Assembly (NCBI GenBank): GCA_041690695.1
Contig: JBEPVZ010000004.1
Location: 1-52,494 of the forward strand
Length of the DNA: 52,494 bases
DNA from: JBEPVZ01 sp041690695
Lineage (GTDB): Bacteria > Patescibacteriota > Microgenomatia > Daviesbacterales > UBA10151
Direction of reading: 5' to 3'
Below, in pieces: positions 16,413-23,990 of the stretch. A program made the translations under genes and the position numbers. The notes below the pieces were generated by a model. That model did no database searches, was not told where the DNA came from, and saw only the letters and a program-made list of their open reading frames with translations. How positions within the stretch are numbered: position 1 is the first letter of the stretch; each line of letters starts with the position of its first letter.

Positions 16413-18461
16413 TCAGGTAAACCCGAGTCTTTTTAAGCAGAACAAAACAGCTTGATTTAAACTTTGGAAATCTTTTTCAGACAAAGTCTCAGCATCGGTT
16501 TGAAGGTTTGACAATGTTCTAAGACTCTGCAGAAAATAGTTCTCCCTAATAACTAAACCTTCCGGACCTTCTAAGTATTGGTTGACCCGTCTCCTTACAG
16601 CTTCATCAACATAGCCTTGATCTTTGACAGCAGCTTCAATTTCGGGAGCTCTTAGAACTCTCATTCTAGTGCTATGTTTAATGATATCTTCATCCTTAAT
16701 TCGAACGATTGCTTGAGACTTTGGACCGATATACTCTAACGCTTTAGCAGCTTTTGGGGTAGAAACCGTTGTTTTAAAACCAATCTTTTTTGATGTTTCT
16801 CCTAACTCAGTCAAATGACTTTTTTCAAAGTCGATCAGTTCTTGTTGGCATGCTATTAATGTATCTAGAAAGCTCTGATTATTTGCAAAGTCAAAGAAAC
16901 CCTCAAGTAAGTTAGGACTGGTTATAAACGGAACCATCATTGGTCGTGTTAAAACCAGTCTTCTCAGAACTGAAGCTAGTGGCCTTTTTAGATCTAAGGT
17001 CATAGCTTGATTAATCAGTTCTGTCATAGTTAAAGCCTCTCCTTTTGAGCCACTAGCGATCCGGCCATCAAAACCGATCGAGGCTCCGGAAGTTTGGATG
17101 GCGTCCTCAAGACCGGGTAAAGTGTTGACGATGCTAATCGCATCAGTTGTATCACCCGAGCCATCGACAAAAATTAATTTTGGCTGTTGACCTTCTAAAC
17201 TAGTCTGGCTTCGGGAAATTGTGACCAAAGCCACCACGGCCTTAGCAGTCGCGGTTAATGAGCCATTTTTTTCTAAAACCTTAACCCCTCGAGCGTCTAG
17301 AAAGTTAAAACCGGATCCAGCCCACGCAGGATTTAAGCTATCAATCAATGGCCGAGCATTTGGCAAAGTTTCCGATTCAGAAGTAATTTCGACATCAAAT
17401 CCAATCTGACTTAAATCTTGCCTGGTTTGAACAGCCATCGCTGCAAAGATGTTGTAAGGACCTTGGTCTAAAAGTTCCATAGCCGACTTAGTCAACACGC
17501 TCTCTTCTTGTCTCGATCGATAACTGGCAATAATCTGGTCAATCGGAATTTGAGCTTGATCAAGTTGAGCAGCAGTTTCATCTAAGCTTAAACCTAATCG
17601 ATCCGAGAGGCTGACTAGCGCTCCGGCGGCCCTAGGGCCAGTATTGTTATTAATTAAAGTCAGAGGCTCAGATCTATTCAGATTAACTCTTAAAAGATCA
17701 GCCGAAGCTAAAAGCAGGAGGTGACCTAAATGCAGCTCCTTACCCATAGTGACAGCCGCTATAATCGCCGGCGGGACAGAGTGTTCTTGATCGGGATAGA
17801 CTATCGCTCCCATAATTTTTGAAACATCTTTATTAACACCACTGCCATATAACCTAATCGAGGTGGAAGGCCTTAAACGCTTAGTTTTTAAGATCTGTTC
17901 TTCACTCATAGTCTGAACTGAAAAACCGCCCGCAATAACCTCTCCAACAGTTTCCTGGTAAAGTTGACTATTGGCTGATTGATTCTTTTCGGCTAAATTG
18001 ACTCGGTATCGATCCCAAACCAGCTCTTCGACCATATGTAAGTAAGAGATTAAGATCGCCTCAACCGTAGTGGGTTTATCATTTAATAAAATTGTTCCTA
18101 AACTTCCCTCAGGAAAATCAGGAATTAATTCGGCCGGATCGAGTCTAGCTTGAGTGTTAACGGGAATATATAATTTACTCTTTTTGTCATTAACATCCGC
18201 TAGTTGGCAACTTAAACCGGACTGAGCCCGGATACTAATCACTAACCGACCAAATCGTCTAGCCCAACTCTCGGCTTGCTCAGACTGCATGGCTTCTAAC
18301 ATCAGGTGAGTTAAAGCTGTAAAATTCGGCCGCGGCGAATCTAAGCTCACATAAAGAGCTTGTGATCCAGCATCATCAATCAATCGATCCTTGGTATTAT
18401 TCCAAGTCGCTTCGATAATCTGGTCCCGATCATTATCAAAAATTTTAGTAAGTGTTTCCAT
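16413..18461 (-). CDS. Divergent class I aminoacyl-tRNA synthetase-like protein
   Basis: A 682-aa protein that I could not place in a named family. Residues 235-275 resemble the class I synthetase catalytic start: GKELHLGHLLLL with HLGH at 244-247 in the HIGH position, then ADLLR and LINNNTG, as in the arginyl and class I lysyl enzymes. Residues 466-485 (RIASGSKGEALTMTELI) look like a degenerate KMSKS loop, with GSKG at 471-474, and are followed by a helix resembling the post-KMSKS helix. Residues 1-230 and 510-682 are unassigned. With both signatures weakened it may be a synthetase paralogue with another job. It is expressed from its own promoter behind an attenuator-like leader. The normal class II lysS is elsewhere in the window. 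Confidence 0.5.
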   Translation of the reverse strand: METLTKIFDNDRDQIIEATWNNTKDRLIDDAGSQALYVSLDSPRPNFTALTHLMLEAMQSEQAESWARRFGRLVISIRAQSGLSCQLADVNDKKSKLYIPVNTQARLDPAELIPDFPEGSLGTILLNDKPTTVEAILISYLHMVEELVWDRYRVNLAEKNQSANSQLYQETVGEVIAGGFSVQTMSEEQILKTKRLRPSTSIRLYGSGVNKDVSKIMGAIVYPDQEHSVPPAIIAAVTMGKELHLGHLLLLASADLLRVNLNRSEPLTLINNNTGPRAAGALVSLSDRLGLSLDETAAQLDQAQIPIDQIIASYRSRQEESVLTKSAMELLDQGPYNIFAAMAVQTRQDLSQIGFDVEITSESETLPNARPLIDSLNPAWAGSGFNFLDARGVKVLEKNGSLTATAKAVVALVTISRSQTSLEGQQPKLIFVDGSGDTTDAISIVNTLPGLEDAIQTSGASIGFDGRIASGSKGEALTMTELINQAMTLDLKRPLASVLRRLVLTRPMMVPFITSPNLLEGFFDFANNQSFLDTLIACQQELIDFEKSHLTELGETSKKIGFKTTVSTPKAAKALEYIGPKSQAIVRIKDEDIIKHSTRMRVLRAPEIEAAVKDQGYVDEAVRRRVNQYLEGPEGLVIRENYFLQSLRTLSNLQTDAETLSEKDFQSLNQAVLFCLKRLGFT

Positions 18462-18472
18462 ATTTTTTCCAC

Positions 18473-18495
18473 AAAAAAACCCCCCTTTCGGGAGG
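18473..18495 (-). terminator. Intrinsic terminator inside the leader (attenuator)
   Basis: On the minus strand CCTCCC, a GAAA tetraloop and GGGGGG form a 6-bp stem (one G-U) directly followed by seven T. It lies between the promoter (18630-18638) and the gene start at 18461, so it can only act as a conditional terminator for that gene. Confidence 0.8.
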
Positions 18496-18576
18496 CGTCG
18501 AACAAGTGGAACTTGTTTTTTTAGACTGTACTACAGTTTAAATTGCACTACAGCTACGACCTCCCTTTGGAGAGGT
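18490..18576 (-). promoter_or_regulatory. Antitermination region of the aromatic-codon attenuator
   Basis: Three segments can pair in exclusive ways. Segment 1 (ACCTCTCC, 18569-18576) pairs with segment 2 (GGGAGGT, from 18565 down). Segment 2 extended (GGGAGGTCG, 18557-18565) can instead pair with segment 3 (CGACGCCTCCC, 18490-18500) with a 2-nt bulge. Segment 3 holds the 5' arm of the terminator. Pairing of 1 with 2 therefore allows termination, and pairing of 2 with 3 prevents it. Additional hairpins lie at ACAGCTAC/GTAGCTGT and AACAAGT/ACTTGTT. Confidence 0.65.
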
Positions 18577-18619
18577 TACGTTTATACCAGTAGCTGTTGT
18601 TAAAATTAAAACTATCCAT
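18554..18619 (-). CDS. Putative 21-aa leader peptide with Tyr-Trp-Tyr codons
   Basis: A short frame begins at ATG 18619, about 10 nt after the -10 box, and ends at TAG 18554-18556. It has five aromatic residues of 21, including consecutive TAC TGG TAT codons (18584-18592) placed 8 nt before segment 1 of the attenuator, and Phe at positions 4 and 6. A ribosome stalled on these codons would mask segment 1. A ribosome reaching the stop codon would mask segment 2. This is the arrangement of trp- or phe-type attenuators. Expression is inferred, not shown. Confidence 0.6.
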   Translation of the reverse strand: MDSFNFNNSYWYKRNLSKGRS

Positions 18620-18629
18620 ACCAAAGACT

Positions 18630-18638
18630 ATTATACCA
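18630..18638 (-). promoter_or_regulatory. Extended -10 promoter of the synthetase-like gene
   Basis: The minus strand reads TGGTATAAT. The -35 is poor, as is common with extended -10 promoters. The predicted start of transcription (about 18623) is 4 nt before the leader-peptide ATG. Confidence 0.7.
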
Positions 18639-18651
18639 CATCAATTCATGA

Positions 18652-19242
18652 TCAGCGACTAACTAATAAAAAGCTAGTTAAATTGTCAGGATTATCTTGT
18701 AAATTTTGATCAATAATTTCCAAGTTATATAAACCTGCTAAAGTTTTTGGACCTAAAATAGCAGTTACTTTTGAGAGCTGATTTTTGGATAAAGCCTGAG
18801 CGGCTCTGGCCGTATCAATTAAATCACCCTTTCCACTAATTAATTTAAGACTCGGATACTTCTTAACTAAAGTCGCTTGGCACTGTTTAAAAACTTGGGG
18901 ATGAGCCATAATCGTCGTGATCTTTGACCGATCAACTTCAGGCCGTTTCATTAAATAATGTTGGATCGGTAATTTAAGTTCGCTAACAATTTTAAACTTA
19001 TAATTGGCCATGGCATGAATTGATTCATCAACAATTCCGCCGACAGAATTATGAATCGCAAATAGACCATAATCAATATTTCCCAAGTTTAAATTACTTA
19101 AGACCCTTTCAGAGGTATAGAGATAACTAATTTTATATTTTGAAATCTTGGCAGAGTCTAAATAACGAATGATCATCTGCTCATTAAAACTCCCAACTCC
19201 ACCTTGAATTCCAAAAGTTAAAAAGCGCTTATTAGCTAGCAT
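18652..19242 (-). CDS. pheA: Stand-alone prephenate dehydratase (no ACT domain)
   Basis: About 196 aa in the two-lobed prephenate dehydratase fold, which decarboxylates and dehydrates prephenate to phenylpyruvate for phenylalanine synthesis. Family features are GIQGGVGSFNEQ at the N-terminus, the substrate loop AIHNSVGGIVDES, AHPQVFKQCQATL, and the C-terminal NLTSF, which keeps the conserved threonine. The C-terminal ACT regulatory domain of most PheA proteins is missing. I chose ATG 19242 because TTGACA, an 18-bp spacer and GATGAT end 7 nt before it; another in-frame ATG lies at 19254. No other aromatic-pathway gene is in the window. Confidence 0.8.
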   Translation of the reverse strand: MLANKRFLTFGIQGGVGSFNEQMIIRYLDSAKISKYKISYLYTSERVLSNLNLGNIDYGLFAIHNSVGGIVDESIHAMANYKFKIVSELKLPIQHYLMKRPEVDRSKITTIMAHPQVFKQCQATLVKKYPSLKLISGKGDLIDTARAAQALSKNQLSKVTAILGPKTLAGLYNLEIIDQNLQDNPDNLTSFLLVSR

Positions 19243-19249
19243 GCCCCAG

Positions 19250-19279
19250 ATCATCCCAAAAAGGGCTTTAAACTGTCAA
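19250..19279 (-). promoter_or_regulatory. Promoter of the prephenate dehydratase gene
   Basis: On the minus strand TTGACA (19274-19279), an 18-bp spacer and GATGAT (19250-19255) stand 7 nt before ATG 19242. The -10 is a 4/6 match, so this is moderate evidence. Confidence 0.5.
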
Positions 19280-19303
19280 CAACAGCCTTGATTTAAATAT
19301 TAA

Positions 19304-19633
19304 TTAATTCTTTTTATCGGCATAGATCGAAGATCTAGCTAAACCTTTCATTAAACTATCAACAAATTCTTTAGAATATTTTCCTGTCTTTTCAAAATCG
19401 GCTCGAACTTCATCGAGTGGTCGAAAAATAAAGTCTTCAAACTCAAAATCGACTTCTTTCATAATTTTACTTGGATGTGTCGATATCGCAAGCGAATTAA
19501 TTGTATCTATTTTCTTAGAAAGTCTCTCAACTGCTATCATTAAACGGTCTAATTTTGAATCTAAACTAGCGAATTTATTAGTAATTTCGAGTTTAATAAC
19601 TTTACTAATTTTTGACAAATCTTTGTCAGTCAT
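19304..19633 (-). CDS. Small coiled-coil protein of unknown function
   Basis: A 109-aa protein. Residues 12-50 form a likely amphipathic coiled coil (ITNKFASLDSKLDRLM onwards); the remainder is acidic (EVDFEFEDFIFRPLDE). Not recognised. TATTAT lies 6 nt before the ATG, fitting a leaderless mRNA. It sits between secA and the prephenate dehydratase gene on the same strand but has its own promoter-like box. Confidence 0.5.
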   Translation of the reverse strand: MTDKDLSKISKVIKLEITNKFASLDSKLDRLMIAVERLSKKIDTINSLAISTHPSKIMKEVDFEFEDFIFRPLDEVRADFEKTGKYSKEFVDSLMKGLARSSIYADKKN

Positions 19634-19677
19634 TTTTTGATAATAAGTTATTAAAATAAATAATACAAGATATTATT

Positions 19678-22407
19678 TCAGGCTGTCTTATGTTGAGGGG
19701 CGCCGATTAGACCACACTTTTTATATTTTAATCCCGAGCCACATGGACAGAGATCATTCCGGCCAACTTTTGTTTTTTGAATCGAGCCATCTTTCCCAAT
19801 ATTTGATTCCGAGACAACTTTACCATCTCGTTCAATAGTTACTTTAGTTTGACCTGATTTTACAGACGGACTTTCTTCCAATTTGGGAATTAATTGACCG
19901 ACTTCTTCCATTAAAGCCGTTTCATCTAAGGCTTCATCATGTTTTTCAACGACCTGGCTTGAGACCATCACCGGAGCTTGATTATTGGCTAACTGAACCT
20001 TAAAAATTCGTCTGACAATTTCTGCATCAATCGTCACCATTAACTTTTCAAAAAGATCAAAGGCTTCACGTTTATATTCAATTAAAGGATCCCTCTGGGC
20101 ATAACCCCGTAAACCAATACCCGCCCGCAGATCATCAATCGTATCAAGATGCTCAATCCAAAGCGTATCGATGGTATTTAAATAGACAAAACTTTCCATC
20201 TGGCGCATAGCCTCATCACCAATCTGTTTCTCACGACCCTCGTAGGCATCTTTAACAATTTTATTTAAAAATTCATCAAGTTGATCAACTTGACTTAACT
20301 TCGACAGCTCCTGAAGTAGCCCCTTTTGAGAAGCTGGATCAAAAGGAATAATAGTCGAGAGTTCTTGAACAATTTTTTGATGATCAACCACATCATCACC
20401 ATAAACACTGGTAATATTTGATAACTCCGTACTAATTTTATTTAAAATATCTTCTTTCAAACCAACTGACTTTTTGTCTAAGTTGTCAATCGTTTCTAAA
20501 ATATTTTTGCGGATCCCATAAATAATCTGACGTTGTTGATTCATAACATCGTCATATTCAACAGTGTGTTTTCGAGTGTCGAAGTTATGGCCCTCAACCT
20601 TTTTCTGAGCACCTTCGATGGCTTTTGAAACCATCCCATGCTCTATTGGAACCCCCTCTGGCATCTTTAAAAAGTTCATGACTTTGGCAACTTGTTCCCC
20701 ACCAAAAATTCGCATTAAATCATCCTCAAGTGACACAAAAAATTTAGTTTTACCGGGATCACCTTGTCGACCAGATCGACCTCTGAGCTGATTATCAATG
20801 CGGCGCGACTCATGACGTTCAGTTCCTAAAACATATAAACCGCCTAACTCCGAGACCCCTTTACCTAACTTAATATCAACTCCTCGACCAGCTAAGTTTG
20901 TAGCAACAGTCACCGCCCCTTTCTCGCCAGCTTCGGAAATAATTTCAGCTTCACGTTCATGATTTTTAGCGTTTAATAAAGCGTGCGAGATTCGATTTTT
21001 CTTGAGCAGCTCCGACAAGTACTCATTTTTTTCAATTGAAGTTGTACCGACCAAGATCGGTTGACCAGTCGCATGAACTTGTTTAATCTCATCTGCGACC
21101 GCCTGATATTTAGCTGGCTGCGTTTTATAAATTGAATCCGGCGAATCAACTCTGGCAACGTTTTTATTGGTCGGAATCATAACTACATCAAGTTTATAAA
21201 TTTTATGAAACTCCTCAGCTTCTGTGGCGGCTGTTCCGGTCATTCCAGCTAATTTTTCATACATTCTGAAGTAGTTTTGAAAAGAGATAGTGGCGTGAGT
21301 CTCTGATTCTTGTTGAATAGTCACCCCTTCACGAGCTTCAATAGCTTGATGTAAACCTTCGGAATAGCGCCGACCAGGCATTAATCGGCCAGTAAATTCA
21401 TCGACGATAATAACCTCACCATCTTTGACGACATAATCACGGTCTTTTTGAAAAAGAGTTCGAGCTTTTAAAGCCTCCTCGAGATGATGAAGAGTCGAGA
21501 AATCTTTCTCATATAAGTTATCAACCCCGAGCGTTTTCTCAATTTTTAAAACTCCATCTTCAGTTAAATGAGCCGTCCGCATCTTCTCATCAATGGCATA
21601 ATCCTTTTCCTCTAAAGTATCAATTAGTTTAGAAAATCTCAGATATTTTTCGGTTGGCTCTTGGGCTGGGGCTGAGATAATTAAAGGTGTGCGAGCTTCG
21701 TCAATTAAGATTGAGTCAACCTCATCGACAATTGCAAAATAATGACCTCGTTGGCGTTGTTGACTGAGTGATAAAGCCATATTATCTCGCAGATAATCGA
21801 AACCAAATTCATTATTGGTGCCATAGGTAATATCGGCTGCATAAGCTTCCTTCCGTTCAATTGGCCGAAGGTGTTTTAACCTTGGATCATGAACTTCTTT
21901 ATTCGAAAACTTTGGATCATAAATAAATGACTGTTCATGAATAATCGCCGAGCAACTAACTCCTAAAAGATGGTAAACCGGGCCCATCCAACCGGCATCT
22001 CGACGAGCTAAATAATCGTTGACCGTCACAACATGGACTCCTTTACCCGTTAGGGAGTTCAAAAAAGCCGCTGGTGCGGCGGACAGAGTTTTACCTTCTC
22101 CAGTCTTTTGTTCGGCAACTTTACCTTGATTTAAAGCGGCTGAAGCCATCAATTGAACATCAAAAGGTCTTTCTTTATTAACTCTGAATGAAGCTTCCCG
22201 AGCTAAAGCAAAGGCTTCGGGTAAAAGGAGCTCTAAATCTGGTTTTTTCTGATACTTTTTCTTTAAATCGGAGGCTTTATCTTTTAAGGCTTTATCGCTT
22301 AACTTTTGGACTGATTTCTCCAAATCATTAATATCTTTAACAATACCTGACAAGGCATTGATCTGTTTACGATTAGCATCAATAAGTTGATTAAAAATGT
22401 TTAACAT
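19678..22407 (-). CDS. secA: Preprotein translocase ATPase SecA
   Basis: SecA couples ATP hydrolysis to export of unfolded proteins through SecYEG. The start MLNIFNQLIDANRKQ at ATG 22407 matches the conserved N-terminus; a longer upstream frame would run through the promoter. Walker A is in KTGEGKTLSAA, with VHVVTVNDYLARRDAGWM, the DEAD-like VDEVDSILIDEARTPL, LRGRSGRQGDPG and HLDTIDDLRAGIGLRGYAQRDPL. The C-terminus carries the zinc/SecB-type motif CPCGSGLKYKKCG, but the usual CH pair after the third cysteine reads CG. Length is about 909 aa, normal. It will export the signal-peptide proteins in this window. Confidence 0.95.
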   Translation of the reverse strand: MLNIFNQLIDANRKQINALSGIVKDINDLEKSVQKLSDKALKDKASDLKKKYQKKPDLELLLPEAFALAREASFRVNKERPFDVQLMASAALNQGKVAEQKTGEGKTLSAAPAAFLNSLTGKGVHVVTVNDYLARRDAGWMGPVYHLLGVSCSAIIHEQSFIYDPKFSNKEVHDPRLKHLRPIERKEAYAADITYGTNNEFGFDYLRDNMALSLSQQRQRGHYFAIVDEVDSILIDEARTPLIISAPAQEPTEKYLRFSKLIDTLEEKDYAIDEKMRTAHLTEDGVLKIEKTLGVDNLYEKDFSTLHHLEEALKARTLFQKDRDYVVKDGEVIIVDEFTGRLMPGRRYSEGLHQAIEAREGVTIQQESETHATISFQNYFRMYEKLAGMTGTAATEAEEFHKIYKLDVVMIPTNKNVARVDSPDSIYKTQPAKYQAVADEIKQVHATGQPILVGTTSIEKNEYLSELLKKNRISHALLNAKNHEREAEIISEAGEKGAVTVATNLAGRGVDIKLGKGVSELGGLYVLGTERHESRRIDNQLRGRSGRQGDPGKTKFFVSLEDDLMRIFGGEQVAKVMNFLKMPEGVPIEHGMVSKAIEGAQKKVEGHNFDTRKHTVEYDDVMNQQRQIIYGIRKNILETIDNLDKKSVGLKEDILNKISTELSNITSVYGDDVVDHQKIVQELSTIIPFDPASQKGLLQELSKLSQVDQLDEFLNKIVKDAYEGREKQIGDEAMRQMESFVYLNTIDTLWIEHLDTIDDLRAGIGLRGYAQRDPLIEYKREAFDLFEKLMVTIDAEIVRRIFKVQLANNQAPVMVSSQVVEKHDEALDETALMEEVGQLIPKLEESPSVKSGQTKVTIERDGKVVSESNIGKDGSIQKTKVGRNDLCPCGSGLKYKKCGLIGAPQHKTA

Positions 22408-22437
22408 AACTTTAGTCTGCTCTCTAGCATTGGATGT

Positions 22438-22446
22438 ATTATAGCA
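22438..22446 (-). promoter_or_regulatory. Extended -10 promoter of secA
   Basis: The minus strand reads TGCTATAAT, about 30 nt upstream of ATG 22407, giving a short leader of roughly 25 nt. Confidence 0.6.
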
Positions 22447-22484
22447 TCCTCCTGAAATTGAGTTGAGCATGAAAAAGCGGCTGG

Positions 22485-22513
22485 TTGACACACTCTTCAA
22501 GGTCTAATACACT
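22485..22513 (+). promoter_or_regulatory. Promoter of the proline-rich membrane protein
   Basis: TTGACA (22485-22490), a 17-bp spacer and TACACT (22508-22513), with about 40 nt to ATG 22561. Confidence 0.7.
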
Positions 22514-22560
22514 AAAAGGTGATCCTTCGCAATTTAGTTAGATAATTGCCAGATCTGCCT

Positions 22561-23676
22561 ATGGATGATTCAAATAAACCAGCTCGTCCAACTCCGGTTG
22601 GCGGAATTCCCACTGATTCAAACTTAAGTACTCAAAGTCCTTGGGCTCCTCCAGCTTCAATTCCTGACAGCCCTTTTGGAAACCAGACTGAACCAATCAG
22701 TGTTCCACCAATCCCCGGAGCTCCAGATTCCTCGATGTCAATTACAACCGCCAGTCAGCCGACTTTACCGTCTACCCCACCAACAACGACCACCTCGATT
22801 AGCCCGTTGCCAGGAACACCACCACCATCAGATTTAGGTAACGGACAGCCCAGTCCCTTTAGTAGCACCCCATGGCCATCTGCTCCCCAAACACCCGCTA
22901 CCCCAACTGCCGCCCCCGCTGAACCTGCTTTAACAGAGAGTGTGCCGGTGGCGCCGCCTACACCTCCTCCCCCTCCAATGCCGATGGAGCTACCAGCTAG
23001 CTTATCGACAGCTCAAGTCCCTACTCCACCTCCGCCCCCTGAACCTGTCTCGGCTCCAGTATCAACACCAACCCCACCTCCCACCTTTGATATAAATAGC
23101 ATGGGTCTTGGTTCACCCACTCAACCAGCTGGAGGCATGCCGGACAGTGCAATGGCTGGCTCAAATAGTGCCACCCCCCCAACTGATTTATCCCATTTAG
23201 CCGATCCAGCAGTAGCCGCTCCTGAAGCAATTAATCCTTACACCCCACCGGTCGCGTCGCCTGCGAGCTTAGTTGTCCCCCCTGAAAATAATGCCGGTAT
23301 ACCTCCAGCAGCCGGTGGTAAACCACCCAAAAAAGGCATTAAGCCTCCTAAAATAGTCCTAATTATTCTTGGGGTAGTGATTTTACTAGCAGTTGCCGGA
23401 GCATCAGCCTATTTCATCTTAGGAATTGGTAAAGCTCAAGCCACCCCCACTCCCAGTTCAGCTCCGGCCGATCAGCAACCGCTAACGAACCCTCCTCAAG
23501 CATCGGTTCTTCCTAGCCCAACTGCGTTACCGGAGATTACCCCGCTTCCAACCGCCACCGGTTCAGCTACAACTGGTTTTGGATCTGTCGCAAGCCCAAG
23601 TCCATCAACAACTTCAGCTTTGGATCTACTTAAAGCCCGCCAATCTAGCACTCCAAGCGCTAGCACAGCTCCTTAA
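22561..23676 (+). CDS. Proline-rich membrane protein of unknown function
   Basis: About 371 aa from ATG 22561 (the frame also opens at TTG 22546). Residues 1-255 are low-complexity, rich in proline, threonine, serine and alanine, with PPPPP-type runs and no recognisable domain. A basic stretch (KPPKKGIKPPK) precedes one membrane helix at about residues 264-286. A short outer tail is again rich in Ser, Thr and Pro. Orientation by the positive-inside rule puts the long proline-rich part in the cytoplasm. It may be a spacer or interaction scaffold. It is transcribed divergently from secA. Confidence 0.65.
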   Translation: MDDSNKPARPTPVGGIPTDSNLSTQSPWAPPASIPDSPFGNQTEPISVPPIPGAPDSSMSITTASQPTLPSTPPTTTTSISPLPGTPPPSDLGNGQPSPFSSTPWPSAPQTPATPTAAPAEPALTESVPVAPPTPPPPPMPMELPASLSTAQVPTPPPPPEPVSAPVSTPTPPPTFDINSMGLGSPTQPAGGMPDSAMAGSNSATPPTDLSHLADPAVAAPEAINPYTPPVASPASLVVPPENNAGIPPAAGGKPPKKGIKPPKIVLIILGVVILLAVAGASAYFILGIGKAQATPTPSSAPADQQPLTNPPQASVLPSPTALPEITPLPTATGSATTGFGSVASPSPSTTSALDLLKARQSSTPSASTAP

Positions 23677-23942
23677 AGCTTCTTTATTGCAAAGTTCTGG
23701 AATAAGGTACTATACATTAATAAATCCTCAGCGGTCCGATCTTCAGATTGTTGTAAAATATGTTTAGTTTTGGACCAAATTTTAGATAAGTACTCATCAG
23801 AATTGATACTTTCCAGTTCTTCCCCCCGTTTAAAAGCTTCCTTAGTAAATATATTGGCGGTAGAAAAAGATTTTCTATGCAAACTTATAGCTGTCCTTTT
23901 TAAGTCCATTGCTAAGGAAGAGACAATCGTTCTTTTATCCAT
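23673..23942 (-). CDS. Small helical protein of unknown function
   Basis: A 89- or 94-aa alpha-helical protein; in-frame ATGs occur at 23957 and 23942. I prefer 23942 because GATAAT lies 7 nt upstream of it and the protein then begins MDKRTIVSSLAMDLK. Features are LHRKSFSTANIFTKEAFKR in the middle and AEDLLMYSTLFQNFA near the end. I do not recognise the family. It overlaps the convergent proline-rich gene by 4 bases. Confidence 0.5.
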   Translation of the reverse strand: MDKRTIVSSLAMDLKRTAISLHRKSFSTANIFTKEAFKRGEELESINSDEYLSKIWSKTKHILQQSEDRTAEDLLMYSTLFQNFAIKKL

Positions 23943-23990
23943 TTTGGTAATTATCATATTTGTATTTTAACACCCTGAGAGTTCGATAGA

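Noticed and set aside
18497..18522. Plus-strand terminator (AACAAGT/ACTTGTT followed by T-run)
   Set aside because: No plus-strand gene ends nearby. The same bases form a hairpin in the minus-strand leader, so it is treated as part of that structure.
18481..18620. T-box riboswitch upstream of the synthetase-like gene
   Set aside because: No AGGGTGGNACCGCG antiterminator or stem I specifier features are present; the leader frame and three exclusive segments fit ribosome-mediated attenuation better.
22408..22500. 31-residue N-terminal extension of SecA
   Set aside because: It would read through the secA promoter and precede the conserved MLNIFNQL start.
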